This document shows positions 23,732 through 34,700 of a DNA stretch of 64,000 bases, piece after piece. Under the pieces are notes generated by a model that was given only the letters and a program-made list of their open reading frames with translations, was not told the origin of the DNA and did not search any database. Both the position numbers and the translations under genes were made by a program. This DNA is from Xenosphaeropsis pyriputrescens (taxonomy: Eukaryota; Ascomycota; Leotiomycetes; Phacidiales; Phacidiaceae). The DNA lies in assembly GCA_022609375.1 (NCBI GenBank), contig JAGKQE010000025.1, positions 186,001 through 250,000 of the forward strand. Reading direction: 5' to 3'. Position 1 is the first letter of the stretch; each line of letters opens with the position of its first letter.

Positions 23732-25803
23732 CTACTCATATAATCCCAAAAACCTCTCTTCGCCCTTTTTCATGACTCGTACTGGAATGTAGCCCGTTTG
23801 TAGCTTCAAAGTAATGACAGACTCAGAAGCTCTTATCTTTCTCCTGGCCTCCACCATGGCCTTGCCATAGACCTCTCTCTTCTCCTCTGCTGACATCTTC
23901 TGCACCTGGTCATCATTTGCCCACTCATCAACCGCCAGCTCAATTGAATAATTCTGGAAAACCACAGCAAGAGCGGTCATGACTTCCACCTGCGCAAATC
24001 TTCTTCCAAGACAACTTCTCGCACCCTCTGAGAAGGGTATATAAGCACCTTTGGGAGGATGGAAAAGTTGAGCAGAAGTATCCCTCCCGGTTGGACCCCC
24101 GAAACTCACATCCTCCTCTTCAGAAGTGTTTCCAGAGTCGGGAGTGTTCGTTGAATTTGAGCTCTGCGCACTCTGCTTCAGAAACCATCGTTCTGGAACA
24201 AAATCATTCAGATCGTCATCAGCACCGGTGATTTTTGAAGGCCCCATAGAAGGCCAATATTTTGGATTGCGATGGGTGCCCACAACATTCAGACTGACAT
24301 GAGAGCCCTTGGGGATGATACACTTTTTGCCGTCGACAATGAGGACCTGATCAACGTCGTCGGTACATCGTTTAGGAATATTGGTCACAGGTGGTATTAG
24401 TCGTAGCTCCTCATTCAAGACAGCTCCGAGCATACCGCCCATCACCGCATTGATAGATGATTCAAAACTCCAATCTTCAGGGGGTGTCGATCCGAATATG
24501 TTCTGGACTTCGGTCTGGACTCTCCGTTGACTTCCTGGAGCCATGGCCAGCTCCATGAGGGCGAAATGAACAGAGTTCGCGGTAGTTTCATGCCCTGCAA
24601 TAATGAAAACAAACGCGTCGCCAAAGATCTCTGTGTCGGAAAGAACATACTTCCCTTTGTCCCCTTCCTTGGCGTCGTTGGAATCGGCAAGAGAATCTCC
24701 ATAGGAACTCCTCACAAGAGTACCCATCATGTCCATCCCTTGGTCCTTCTCTCCTTTCCGAGATTCTACCACTTTCTGATTGAAGAGCTCCTTCATGTAT
24801 GTTTCCCACTCATGGTGGGCTTCGTGTGCTTCTCTGGCCGCTTCCCATGGAAGTCTTTCTATTCCATATCAGTCTCTGTTACGATAAAAAAGAATTCTTC
24901 ACTTACTCAAAATCCACTTTGGTAACAGCAAAACCAACAACAACCTCTCAAGAAGTGTAGACAAAGCATCTGAGAAATTCAATTTGTGCCCGTTTCTTGG
25001 TGTAGGACTTCCAAGACCACAATCCACCGCATCTGATTGCTTCGCACCCGGCCATAATAACCTCACACCAAAACCAACCTTGCTGATGATATGCAAAGTC
25101 AATCTCATAGCATCCGTAGGGACTTCATTTAACGTCGAATTCCCCTTTCCATCTGGTCCAGTCCACTTCTCCAACATCTGTTTAGTCTGTTGAATTGTCT
25201 CCTCGAAAACCATATAGTTGTTCTTTTCATTGAAAGTAGGTGATATAATCTTTCGATGCGCTTTCCACACATGCCCTTCAGTTGTGACGACATTTCTGCC
25301 AAATATATCCAAGATTTTGTAGTTCTCAAGTGGCTTTGGGAAATGATCACGACGAGCACACACTTGGGATATGGCGTCAGGAGAAGCTAACCAACAATAG
25401 ATGCTCGTTGGAGTTACAGTCAAGAACGTATCGCCATGCTTCTTCAATGGTTGGTAGAGGAGACTCCATGACCACTCAGGATATACGAAACTACTTCGGT
25501 TAGCTAAGATAATCAGTAAATTTTGAGATACATACTCAATCCAGCTTTCTGTCCATTTAGAAGGGAGTTTTTGGAGAAGAGGTATCCATAATTTGTGTGT
25601 TAGTAGCCACCATCTGGCAAATTGATTTACAGCTATGAATGATCAGCATCTTCCATGTAGTTTGTATTATCATACTGACGCGTGACAACATATGGTAGAT
25701 TTGATGCTTTCGCAGCAGCAATATTCTTCTGAAGTCTGAAGTATGATGAGAGGATCCAGTATATTACTAAAACCAACAATATAAGTGCGATTGTCGACAC
25801 CAT
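23732..25803 (-). CDS. Cytochrome P450 monooxygenase
   Basis: Four exons on the minus strand (25803-25680, 25632-25536, 25493-24907, 24858-23732) give about 644 aa, longer than the usual 500-550. An N-terminal hydrophobic anchor (about 1-21, IALILLVLVIYWIL) places it on the ER membrane. Diagnostic motifs are the I-helix AGHETT (357-362), ExxR as EELR (419-422), PERW (491-494) and the heme loop FSEGARSCLG with Cys about 552. Between PERW and the heme loop is an unusual Ser/Asn/Thr/Glu-rich stretch of roughly 40 residues. The substrate cannot be predicted, and I see no adjacent pathway gene except possibly none, so it may act alone in detoxification or secondary metabolism. The junction between exons 2 and 3 is the weakest part of the model: acceptor gaag follows a ctaac very closely. 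Confidence 0.9.
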
Positions 25804-26835
25804 GATGTAATTGACTTTGGAGATGCAACCGGTTCAGAATGATGTTTCGAGAAGTAACCAGGCACGTTCTCCTATTTGCGATTATAAAAAAGCAGTTGCT
25901 ACAGTTGCACAGATGAGCAAGTCTGATGAAAAATTGTAAAACGTATTGTCATGATGTACATACATATAGGAGTCTCCATTATCCCTCTAGCTTCAATCGT
26001 GACGGCAGGCGCATCTCATTACAGTTACAATGGATCCGGCTCAGAATGGTCTGTCCTATCTACCATCTGCCCACCCTCCAAGGATTCTCATGAGAGCACA
26101 ACATGTATGACTTTCATTCTGCATGTAGTTAGATGCACGTCAAAGTCGGCTCTTCATCAAACTCCTTAGTCTTTGTAGCTGTGCCGATCCAATACCAGCT
26201 GTGATGATTCTTGATTTCGGCTGAGGTGTCTTCCGTGCCTGGCCAGACGCCAAAGCGGGACCAGCTAACCAGTACCGGAGACCAAGCTTTGATGCTTATG
26301 TACTTCACTATAGAGCAGGTAGTGCTCTGATACCTCAAAACTGTGTCACAGATATCAATTCGTTCGGGATACTCTTGCGTGTGAGATCGTAGGTTGGGCG
26401 TCAGGGGGAGAAAAGAGAAGATGCTCGCCAGAGAGCTTCACTTGTTGAACGTGCATGAAGCTGGTAGTTCGGGGTCACAAAACCTCGTTTCATACTCGAA
26501 TGAGATTTGCACAGTTTAATATGCGCAGATGCTGGACTTTAGATCACATTGAGCAAGCACCGAAAGAGGTATGATGGTGCATGTGTTATGCGATAAAAAC
26601 AATTGTAGGAAAATTGTAGGAAGCAATTTTAGGTTGATGAAGTTCGATGTTCTCATTCTCATTCTCATGTTTCGGTTCTCAGTCTCAAAATGCGAAAAAC
26701 AGTCACATCACGTGCTTTTGACGCGCTAAGGTTAACCGAGCGCACACAATCAATTTGGTAGAATTTCCTCATCAACCAGCCTCATCATCGACTCTAACGA
26801 CAAACCCTCTTCACGACACATTCAATACCGTCAAG
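25804..26835. promoter_or_regulatory. Divergent intergenic region, P450 / eL42
   Basis: 1.03 kb between divergent starts. A palindromic CACGTG lies at about 26709, 127 bp upstream of the eL42 start, and a pyrimidine/CA-rich leader precedes the ATG. A 72-codon frame at 25951-26169 begins with a signal-like hydrophobic run, but nothing else supports it as a gene. Confidence 0.5.
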
Positions 26836-27557
26836 ATGGTACGTACTGATGATTTCCAAACCTGCCGATGCGATGGATTGGGAGCGCGCGAAGATCGATG
26901 CGACCTGCGATGAGAAGTTCCGCGACGAGTTTCAAGATCCAAATCGAAGTCGAATTTGAAGCCCACGAGCGAATATGCGCCACACCAACATAGAAGATAC
27001 GGCTCTCTTCACGAAGTCAGCGGTTATCTGTCGACTTCGAAATATACGATTGACGAAGACCATGCGTGGATGAAACCTCCATCGGCAGAAGGAAGAATTA
27101 CTCGAATATCGAAGCTAACGACCGACTTTTCACAGGTCAACGTCCCAAAGACCAGACGCACCTACTGCAAGGGTAAGGACTGCAGAAAGCACACCCAGCA
27201 CAAGGTTACCCAATACAAGGCCGGAAAGGTATGGTTCAGGAATATCATCTCGAAAGAATACAGCGGCTCATATATTTTAGGCTTCCCTTTTCGCTCAGGG
27301 AAAGCGTCGTTATGATCGCAAGCAGTCCGGTTATGGTGGTCAGACTAAGCCAGTTTTCCACAAGAAGGCTAAGACCACCAAGAAGGTTGTGTTGAGATTG
27401 GAGTGCACAGCCTGCAAGACCAAGGCACAGTTGGCATTGAAGAGATGCAAGCACTTCGAGTTGGGGTATGTTTTTCTATCCGGTTTGAAAGCACAAGTAT
27501 TGACAATTTCTTTTTAGTGGTGACAAGAAGACCAAGGGTGCTGCTCTTGTATTCTAG
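26836..27557 (+). CDS. 60S ribosomal protein eL42 (L44/L42A family)
   Basis: Four exons (26836-26838, 27136-27228, 27281-27465, 27518-27557) encode 106 aa, exactly the family length. The first coding exon is the ATG alone, followed by GTACGT and a 297 bp intron ending in gctaac..cacag. The mature sequence reads MVNVPKTRRTYC, then CRKHTQHKVTQYK, GKRRYDRKQSGYGGQTKP and LECTACKTKAQLALKRCKHF. It contains the four zinc-ligand cysteines (CxxxxC and CxxC types) near both ends. It is a structural protein of the large subunit near the E site, in the cytoplasm. Residue 56 is Pro, in the KPVFHKKAK segment known to set cycloheximide sensitivity. Convergent with the 2H phosphoesterase gene. Confidence 0.97.
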
Positions 27558-27971
27558 ATGCAGAATATCTCTTCCTTTTTTCGAATCGGGGTTATGGTCA
27601 CATCCGGTGGATATTGCATGGTCACAACGAGTTACGATGTGGAGTCTTCTTACACTTGGAGCTTTGAACTCCTGCGGTTCGACCGTCGATGACTAGGTGA
27701 AACATAGCAAAGTTCGCTGAAGCAAATCTTTGGATCAAATGTGGTTATGGTGAAATGTGAATATTGAGAATTGGAACTGCAGTATGACAACGATCAAACA
27801 TGCCTTCGAATCACCATGCGGGAATATGAAAACTTATCAAATCTCCTAAGTTACACAGTTGACTTAACTCGAGAACATGAAGTCAAGTCCATAGATTTGA
27901 GTAACCTTCAACTACCAGGGTGAAAAGTCTAAAGTGTAAGCACAATTCCAAAATTCTTGTCTAATCTTTTC
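27558..27971. other. Convergent intergenic spacer
   Basis: 414 bp between the stops of eL42 and the 2H phosphoesterase gene. Holds both 3' ends; nothing else recognised. Confidence 0.6.
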
Positions 27972-29119
27972 TTAAAAGCCCTTTCCCAGTGCAACGGTAT
28001 TGCCACCACCATACCACAAAGTACCCTCTCTACAGTCGAGACCCTTCTCCTGTCCAACTATCCACTCACCACCCTGCTTAATATTTCCATCCTTTGGCCA
28101 GTACTCCTTCTCCAACCAAACATTAATCTCCTGGATAACATCAATCCACCCCTCCATCTTTCCCACGTGATCATCCTGCGTCAGAAACCTACCAACAGTG
28201 ATATGGCTACTGGGAACCACGTACCGGGACTCAACATTGACACCAGTCTCTTCACTGAGTGCATAGAGATCCCTACGGAGATGATGATAGCTAAAAGCAT
28301 CCTCAGACGTCTCACGTCCCTCCGGCAAAGCTTCCCCGGCAGCCGGCAGGAACGACAACGCGATGGCCGCCCCGTCATACGATATCATAGGCTTGATAAG
28401 CCGTGCTCGGTGCGTTACCGTGTAGTCTACAATCTCGGGTACCTTGCTCGACATCTGCCGCACGATGGCATGAACCTCCTCTGTTGTGATGGAATGCGTA
28501 ATTTCCAGCGCTGTCAGATGCAGTCTTTCTTGCGGCATGGTCCAGAGACCTGGAGATGTTAGCTGGTTTGGAACCCAGAGTCATCAAGGGGGAAGGGGGA
28601 AGGGCTACTTGGGGCGAAAGCCAGTAGCTTTTCTTGAACGCTGGCTACGAGAGTCTTGATATGGACTGGTGGTCGTGCCCAGAAGACCAGGCAATGTCGT
28701 GGGTCTGTGTATCCTGGCTCAATATCGGCCTTCTCCAGCTTCAGGAGCACTTGGTCGATGATTAGTCCTGGGAAGTCTGGTGAAAGCAACTTGGCTTTCT
28801 GCTGGGCGTTGCGGGTGGTGCGGTGCGTTGAATAGAGAGTTTGGATTTTGTGCTGTGCGTGTTAGTGATGGTCGTGTACAAGTAGCAGAGAGAACATAAA
28901 ATGTGAAAATGAAAAAATGAGACTTTCCTCATTTTGATAAAGGACTTTGTGATATTGCGGGGGAATGTAAACGTGATAGTGAAGAGGACAGCTCACTGGA
29001 TCATTGTCACACGCGTTGATTAGTGCATCATATGGGTTCGAATGAGTGCTTAAATCGACTCCGGAGAGATCCTCGAACTTGTTGCTTGCGTCTGCAGATC
29101 CTGCCAGTGTTGGAGGCAT
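27972..29119 (-). CDS. 2H-superfamily phosphoesterase / RNA ligase-like protein
   Basis: Three exons on the minus strand (29119-28997, 28852-28609, 28549-27972; introns of 144 and 59 bp) encode 314 aa. The two signature H-x-T-x tetrads of the 2H superfamily are at 133-136 (HLTA) and 238-241 (HITV), about 105 residues apart. Members are 2',3'-cyclic phosphodiesterases and RNA ligase-like enzymes acting on RNA ends or cyclic nucleotides. Here the substrate is unknown. Conserved blocks include RHCLVFWARPP, SYHHLRRDLYALSEETGV and GGEWIVGQEKGLDCR with a C-terminal WYGGG. The junctions restore the family-like text NDP/HKIQTLY and APS/LWTMPQERLHLTALEITH. No signal peptide, so likely cytosolic. Confidence 0.85.
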
Positions 29120-30014
29120 TTTTACTAGGATTTCTGTTTGTTTGGTGTTGAGGGAGTGTATCCAGGAGGTCCTCAAACTCGAAGTACAGCAGGTTAGCAT
29201 GGCCAAGCCTGCGGCTTGGCTGTTTACCGAATCTCAATACCTACACTTACCACATATCAGATCTTTGAGATTGATCAACATAATGTGGATATCGATACAA
29301 GTAGGATATTTGAGATTTCACTGAGGGCAAAAATTTGTTGACCACATGCGGAGTAACTACTATTGGTTGTTGATTTTATTTCATTTAACGATTGCCAATT
29401 TACCAATTTCATCACTTACCTAGCAATGATCCGTACCGTGTTTAGTTATTAGTAACATAATAAAGTTAGGATCATGAAGGATACCAGTTTGCTCTAGACA
29501 GTGGTGAATTATTTGTGTAAGTAAAATTCTCACAGAGATTAAAGAGCCTACTTACATATATCAATTAACCTTGGAGAGTTGTATAACTTTCAAAAACAAT
29601 ACGGGAATATAGTCATTAGAAAGGGCAGCAATCTCTGTAACCTAAGATTATTTGATGCTGTATAAATATTAGAAACAATACTGTTGTTGAGAACAGTATA
29701 AATACCTAGAGCTATAGAATTGTCTCGAGCCATACATTTATTCTAAGCTCTACAATTATTAATTAGAGTTGTCCATCCATTCAAAAGTGTATCTAAAAAT
29801 CCCAAGTGGTTGTTCAGAGTATTATTGCCATTGCTTGATGTGAGGTTAACCTAAGGCCTCAACGACTCGCCAAACACTCCTTTACCCCTCGCTTCATCAC
29901 ATCAAGAGACAAAAAGTGAAGCATCTGCAACAACAATAACAACACAAACACTTCCGTTATCGGAAGTAATCAAAAAATAAAAAAGTAATTCAGTGGGCTA
30001 GACTGTATCGGTAT
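29120..30014. other. AT-rich intergenic region
   Basis: About 0.9 kb between the phosphoesterase start and the tRNA. AT-rich, frequent stops in all frames, no coding signal. It could include decayed DNA, but I see no repeat ends. Confidence 0.55.
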
Positions 30015-30097
30015 TGAACCGCACCCGATTTGAACGGATAACCTTCCGCTAAAGTCCATTTCTGGAGGCGGACGCGCTGCCGTTGCGCCAGCAGTCC
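30015..30097 (-). tRNA. tRNA-Trp (anticodon CCA) with an 11 nt intron
   Basis: The minus strand folds as a complete tRNA. The acceptor stem is GGACTGC with GCGGTTC (7 of 7 pairs, two of them G-U), discriminator A. The D stem is GCGC/GCGC with loop AACGGCA. The anticodon stem is TCCGC/GCGGA with loop CTCCAG..A, giving anticodon CCA. An 11-base intron sits one base after the anticodon, the canonical 37/38 position. The T stem is ATCCG/CGGGT with loop TTCAAAT. Mature length is 72 before CCA addition. Pol III A box (TGGCGCAACGG) and B box (GTTCAAATC) are present. Confidence 0.92.
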
Positions 30098-30774
30098 TTA
30101 TTGTTGGACGATCGATCGTATTTTGAGATATATTAGTTTAAACTAATGGCTGAACATAGACATCTCAACCCTCACTCGAACGTGTCTTGTAATCGTACAA
30201 TGTTGTTCGAAGCTGGATGAAGGCCAACCTGAGATTCCAATCAACGGCCGTGAACACAATGTCGATGTTGATATTCTCAAAAGATTGCTAAGTTGCTTTT
30301 GTTCCTCTTGACTAGGAACGGAGCGACAAGTTATTCATGACCGGGTGAAAGATATTCCAATCCCCAATTCAAGAGGTCCGTGCAACACGCGTCCTCTGTG
30401 TTCAAGTCGCGACCTTGTCGCGTCTGCCCATGTAAAGGAAATTGTGTAAGTTTCCAGATTGTAGAACCACCAACATCATCCATTGCCAATAGCCAGTCCA
30501 TCTCCCTGGGCTGCAAATACCCTGTTTCCAATAATGTCGCTACTATGAGTCTAAATATTCTAAAAAAGTTGGTATAATGTTCTGTTCATTGCTCAAGTCG
30601 TCCTTTGTTCAATCGCTGTACGTTGTTCGGGGCTGATTATGATAGGTTGTTTTTGGCTGTGAAACCCATTTATTTCAACACTCCCTCGAACCCGTTGGAC
30701 TATTACATCTGTTGATCTTCCTTGCTCCGAGTCGACTTCTATTCTATCTCTAGGCACTGGTGCTTGTAAAGAGA
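30098..30774. other. Intergenic spacer
   Basis: 677 bp between the tRNA and a small plus-strand ORF. No gene recognised. The right end (about 30650-30774) may be promoter and leader of the next ORF. Confidence 0.5.
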
Positions 30775-31353
30775 ATGGCGAGAAAGCTTCATTCCCAAGT
30801 GGCGGCGGCCACTGTCTTGCTCTCGGATTCTTCTGAAGATGAAATTGTTGTGACTAGAAAGGGGCGGGTAAGAACAGTGCCAACCACAGGCCAAGCATCT
30901 CGAAGTCAGAGTCGAACCTCTGTCTATACGAGTGCACCTAGTGCGCCCAGGTCAAGGTCGACTTCGAGTACGGCATCAGATTGCATTGTAGTAGCCTCGT
31001 CGCGGGAAATCGTCAGTGATGGAGATGATGAGAAGGAAGACCCACTATCAAGCATACCCAGGACTTCACGGAAGCGACGCCGCTCAGAGTCCAAAGTCTC
31101 CAACGATGAACTTGCTCTTGAGGATCCGAAATCCGCTGTATGGAAAGGCAGGAAGGAGTCATTTGCGATTGTGGTGCCCACGAGGAAGAAACCCCAGCCA
31201 GGTCCGTCACTTAAACATGCTAAGGCTAGAACGAAGGCGACTTCAAGTAAGGGAGGACAGTCAGTGAATAAGATTGCTGGTAGGTCTTGCATTGTTCCTC
31301 TTAAACCGTCTCAATATGCTCTCGCACATGGATCTTGTATCAAGACTACCTAG
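30775..31353 (+). CDS. Hypothetical charged, low-complexity protein
   Basis: An uninterrupted frame of 192 codons from the first ATG (context aagagaATGg, purine at -3). The product has an acidic patch (LLSDSSEDEIVV), a Ser/Arg-rich centre (SRSQSRTS, RSRSTSST), a bipartite basic stretch that could act as a nuclear signal (SRKRRRSESK) and a Lys/Arg-rich C-terminus. I recognise no domain. Its last part after KIAG could instead be intron, because a GTAGGT donor occurs there. It lies 361 bp upstream of the DNMT5 gene on the same strand. It might be a separate nuclear protein gene or a transcribed leader. Support is only the length and the codon-like character of the frame. Confidence 0.4.
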   Translation: MARKLHSQVAAATVLLSDSSEDEIVVTRKGRVRTVPTTGQASRSQSRTSVYTSAPSAPRSRSTSSTASDCIVVASSREIVSDGDDEKEDPLSSIPRTSRKRRRSESKVSNDELALEDPKSAVWKGRKESFAIVVPTRKKPQPGPSLKHAKARTKATSSKGGQSVNKIAGRSCIVPLKPSQYALAHGSCIKTT

Positions 31354-31714
31354 AATCAACTTACTACATGGCCTCAAGACGACAGGAGAGTGGACCGGGC
31401 TTGAGAACTGATTTGCCAACCTATCAACTGTTTTCTGGAATGCAGCCGCGTCGAGCGCCTCGTGCTAAGATTGGTGTTGCTATGAAACGCGTTTCTTCAA
31501 ACCCGGAAGCGACTCGCACCATAAAACATCACAATCACGCTTGTTTCCTTCTCTTTGATCAAACAGATCATCATATTCCTTTGTATTTGTTCGGATCATT
31601 TTTCAGATATCATACTCGTCGGAGTTTTCACACATTCTGACTGCCCTATCTTCTTTCGCTTGATTAAGCATCTACCCCTTTCGGAGGTTAACAACAACAG
31701 GTAAAACAACAACC
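31354..31714. promoter_or_regulatory. Upstream region of the DNMT5 gene
   Basis: 361 bp before the DNMT5 start codon. CA-rich leader (aacaacaacaggtaaaacaacaacc type) just before the ATG; no defined promoter element recognised. Confidence 0.45.
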
Positions 31715-34700
31715 ATGCCTCCGAATCAGAGATCAATTCATGCATTCTTCTCTTCCAAGTCGAAGACCAAAGAGTCTACGGAGGAACAAGAGCCAGTACA
31801 TCGACCCACACATCATCGTTCTTCCAATGATGTGGCTGAGGATACCGTTGAGCATGAACTGACCGACGGCGAAGGCTCAGCTTCATCTACAATGAAGGAA
31901 AGAGAAACAACCCCACTCAACACTTTAACTGCAACAAGATCTGGACGAAAGGTCATAAGCAAGTCACGTAAATTTGCTATGATCGAGGAGGAATCAACCG
32001 ATATAGCATCAGATTCATCAGACTTTGCCCCCGAATCACAAGGCAAAACCTCAGAATCCGAGTTTCCAGCCGACGATGAAGCTGTTGACGACCTTGATGA
32101 TGCTACTAATGTTACCTCTGATGAGGACAAAGGTGCAGATATTACTGCCGATGACAACGAGAGTGATGAGGCTCCTATTACAAAGCGCCCAAAGTTGTCA
32201 GCCAAGGCTCAACAATCGGAGACTGGCAAGAAAGCAGTGAAGCTCCTCGAATACAAAGACAACTTTGCATATAGAACAGGACTTGATGAGTCCTTACCTC
32301 CAATATCCGACAACACCGCTATCTTCCATGATCAAGTAGCCGCTGCAATGACCCAGTTTGGCTTCGAAGATGTGCTTGAGCATTTAAAAGGCCGAAAGCT
32401 GAGAGTCGGCACAATGTGCTCTGGGACCGAGAGTCCAGTACTTGCTCTACAACAGTACACTGAAGGTAAGAGTAAACATGTGATCATAATGTACTCTGCT
32501 GACAATTACAGGCTTGAAGCAACACTTTGGCCAAGCTCTTGACTTTGAACACCTCTTCAGCGCCGAAATCGTTCCTTTCAAACAAGCATATATCGAGAGA
32601 AACTTTAATCCACCAGTTATTTTCAGGGATATTAAGGAGCTTAGATCAGAGGGGAAGGCGACAACTGCATATGGCGCATCGGTAGATATTCCTACGGGCT
32701 TGGATCTTCTGGTTGCAGGATTTTCTTGTGTCGATTTCTCCCGTCTTAATGGAAGTACCAAGGATTTAGAGGACGGAGGCGAATCAGGAGATACGTTCTA
32801 CTCCATCACGGATTACTGCAATTTTGCTCGACCCAAGATCGTCATTCTCGAGAACGTCAACGGGGCTCCTTGGGAGCTGATTAAAGACTATTTTCCAACA
32901 ATTGGCTACACTGCGGAATGGGTGCGAGTGGACACCAAAAACTATTACATACCACATACCAGACAACGCGGTTACCTTATTGCCATTGACGACAGAGCCT
33001 ATGAAGGTGCCGAGGATGCCGTACAGGAGTGGAAAAAGATGATCACCAAGATGAAACGTCCAGCGTCTTCAGGAGTTGAAGCATTCTTGCTTCAATCTGA
33101 TGACCCACGACTTATCCGCGCTGGTGATGACATGGCAAAGGTCGGCGAGGAGGAAAAGCGACGCACAGAAATCGATTGGGGTGCGTGCAAAATTCGTCAC
33201 GGGCACTACCGTGAGGCACTTCAACTTGGATCGAAGCGTCCGTTGCTAAACTGGGAGACTGGTGGCACCTGTACCCCACAAGACTATATGCACCAAAAAT
33301 GGCTGAAGGGTCAAGTAGAACGTGTCTGGGACTACCTCGAAATCGCAAACCTGCGTAACCTCAGTCGCGGTTTCGATCAGGCTTTCAAGAATAGAAACCT
33401 CGAGTGCTCTCAGAATGTCGATCGGGTAACTGATGACATCGCTGCTGGTCTCACCGGTTGCATCACTCCGACTGGAAGTCCTTTCAGCACCATGAGAGGA
33501 GGCCCAATCAGTGGTCTTGAGGCTCTTGCTCTTCAAGGTCTCCCGATCGATCGACTTCAGTTGACGCGAGAGTCGCAAGCCAAGCTTCAAGACTTGGCAG
33601 GAAATGCAATGTCAGCAACTGTGGTGGGTGCCAGCATGCTTGCTGCTCTTCTTGTCGGATATCCAGCCCTCGAGCCTGGTGATGGGGACATTCCGATGGA
33701 TGAGTCCTCCTCTGTTTCTGCCATGTCAGGAGCTGAGAACCTTCGACCACATGTTCTCGACCCCGCCAGTTATGAGCCAGCATCTGTGCAAACCGTTCTT
33801 GAGCGAGCTAGACTCAGTACTAGGAAGTGCTACTGCGAGGGTCGTCTTCAAGTCACGGAATCCCCTTTGCAGCAATGTAAATTCTGTAAGCACACTGTTT
33901 GCAGTCGTTGCAATGCAGCTCACAAGCATATGTACGAAGTGCTCCCCGCACCAGATCGCATATCGCCCGTTTCGTTTGAGGAGGAAATCAAAATGGCTTT
34001 GCCAATGCGTATCCAACTAAAGGGCCTTAGCATCACAGAGCTTGACGGTCTGAAGCCCAAATCCAACGTTGCGAACGGGGACTGGAAGCTCCTTCGAGGG
34101 GCTGTTGAGAATGCGTTGGCTTCGGAATTTCGTTACTCGTCTGCGGTCCGATCCCAGCAATGGACGATCCATTTCGACTCAGACTTCGCAAGAATGGAGC
34201 TTGCAATAGAGTCTCACCGCGTCGAATGGCGCCTTTTCGGCAAGCCATCGTCCAGCACACCCGTCAATGCTCCGATTCGAAAGCTTCTGCAACAGCCGAT
34301 TGCTCGTATGAGACCGACCGGGTCTGATTTGATCGAGGGCAGATGGCAATTCTGTTTCCCCGTTCGTCACAATATTGACATATGTATTGAGGGTGTTGAG
34401 AACTCTGAAATTCCTTCCTTCGAGTCAGTAATGGGTTTGTCGAAATTTTCCAAGAAAGAAATCTTCAGCAGAATACATGTTTCTGTTGATGAGTCCGACG
34501 TGCATTTGCTTGATGAGGACATTTCGGGTACCTACCGATTGAGGCAGAATTGCGGTACGGCTGGCGGCACACTGTATGTTCATGAGAAGACCAAGCATAG
34601 TCCGACGCCTCTATTTTTGTACCTCGATCCGGACTCCATTGGCCACCCAGATGATGACTTTTTTATATTTGCTAACGACAGTCGTCGTTTGGAGTTTGGC

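Noticed and set aside
26839..27135. Possible box C/D snoRNA inside the first eL42 intron
   Set aside because: A TGATGA word occurs near the donor, but no matching D box or closing stem was found at the other side.
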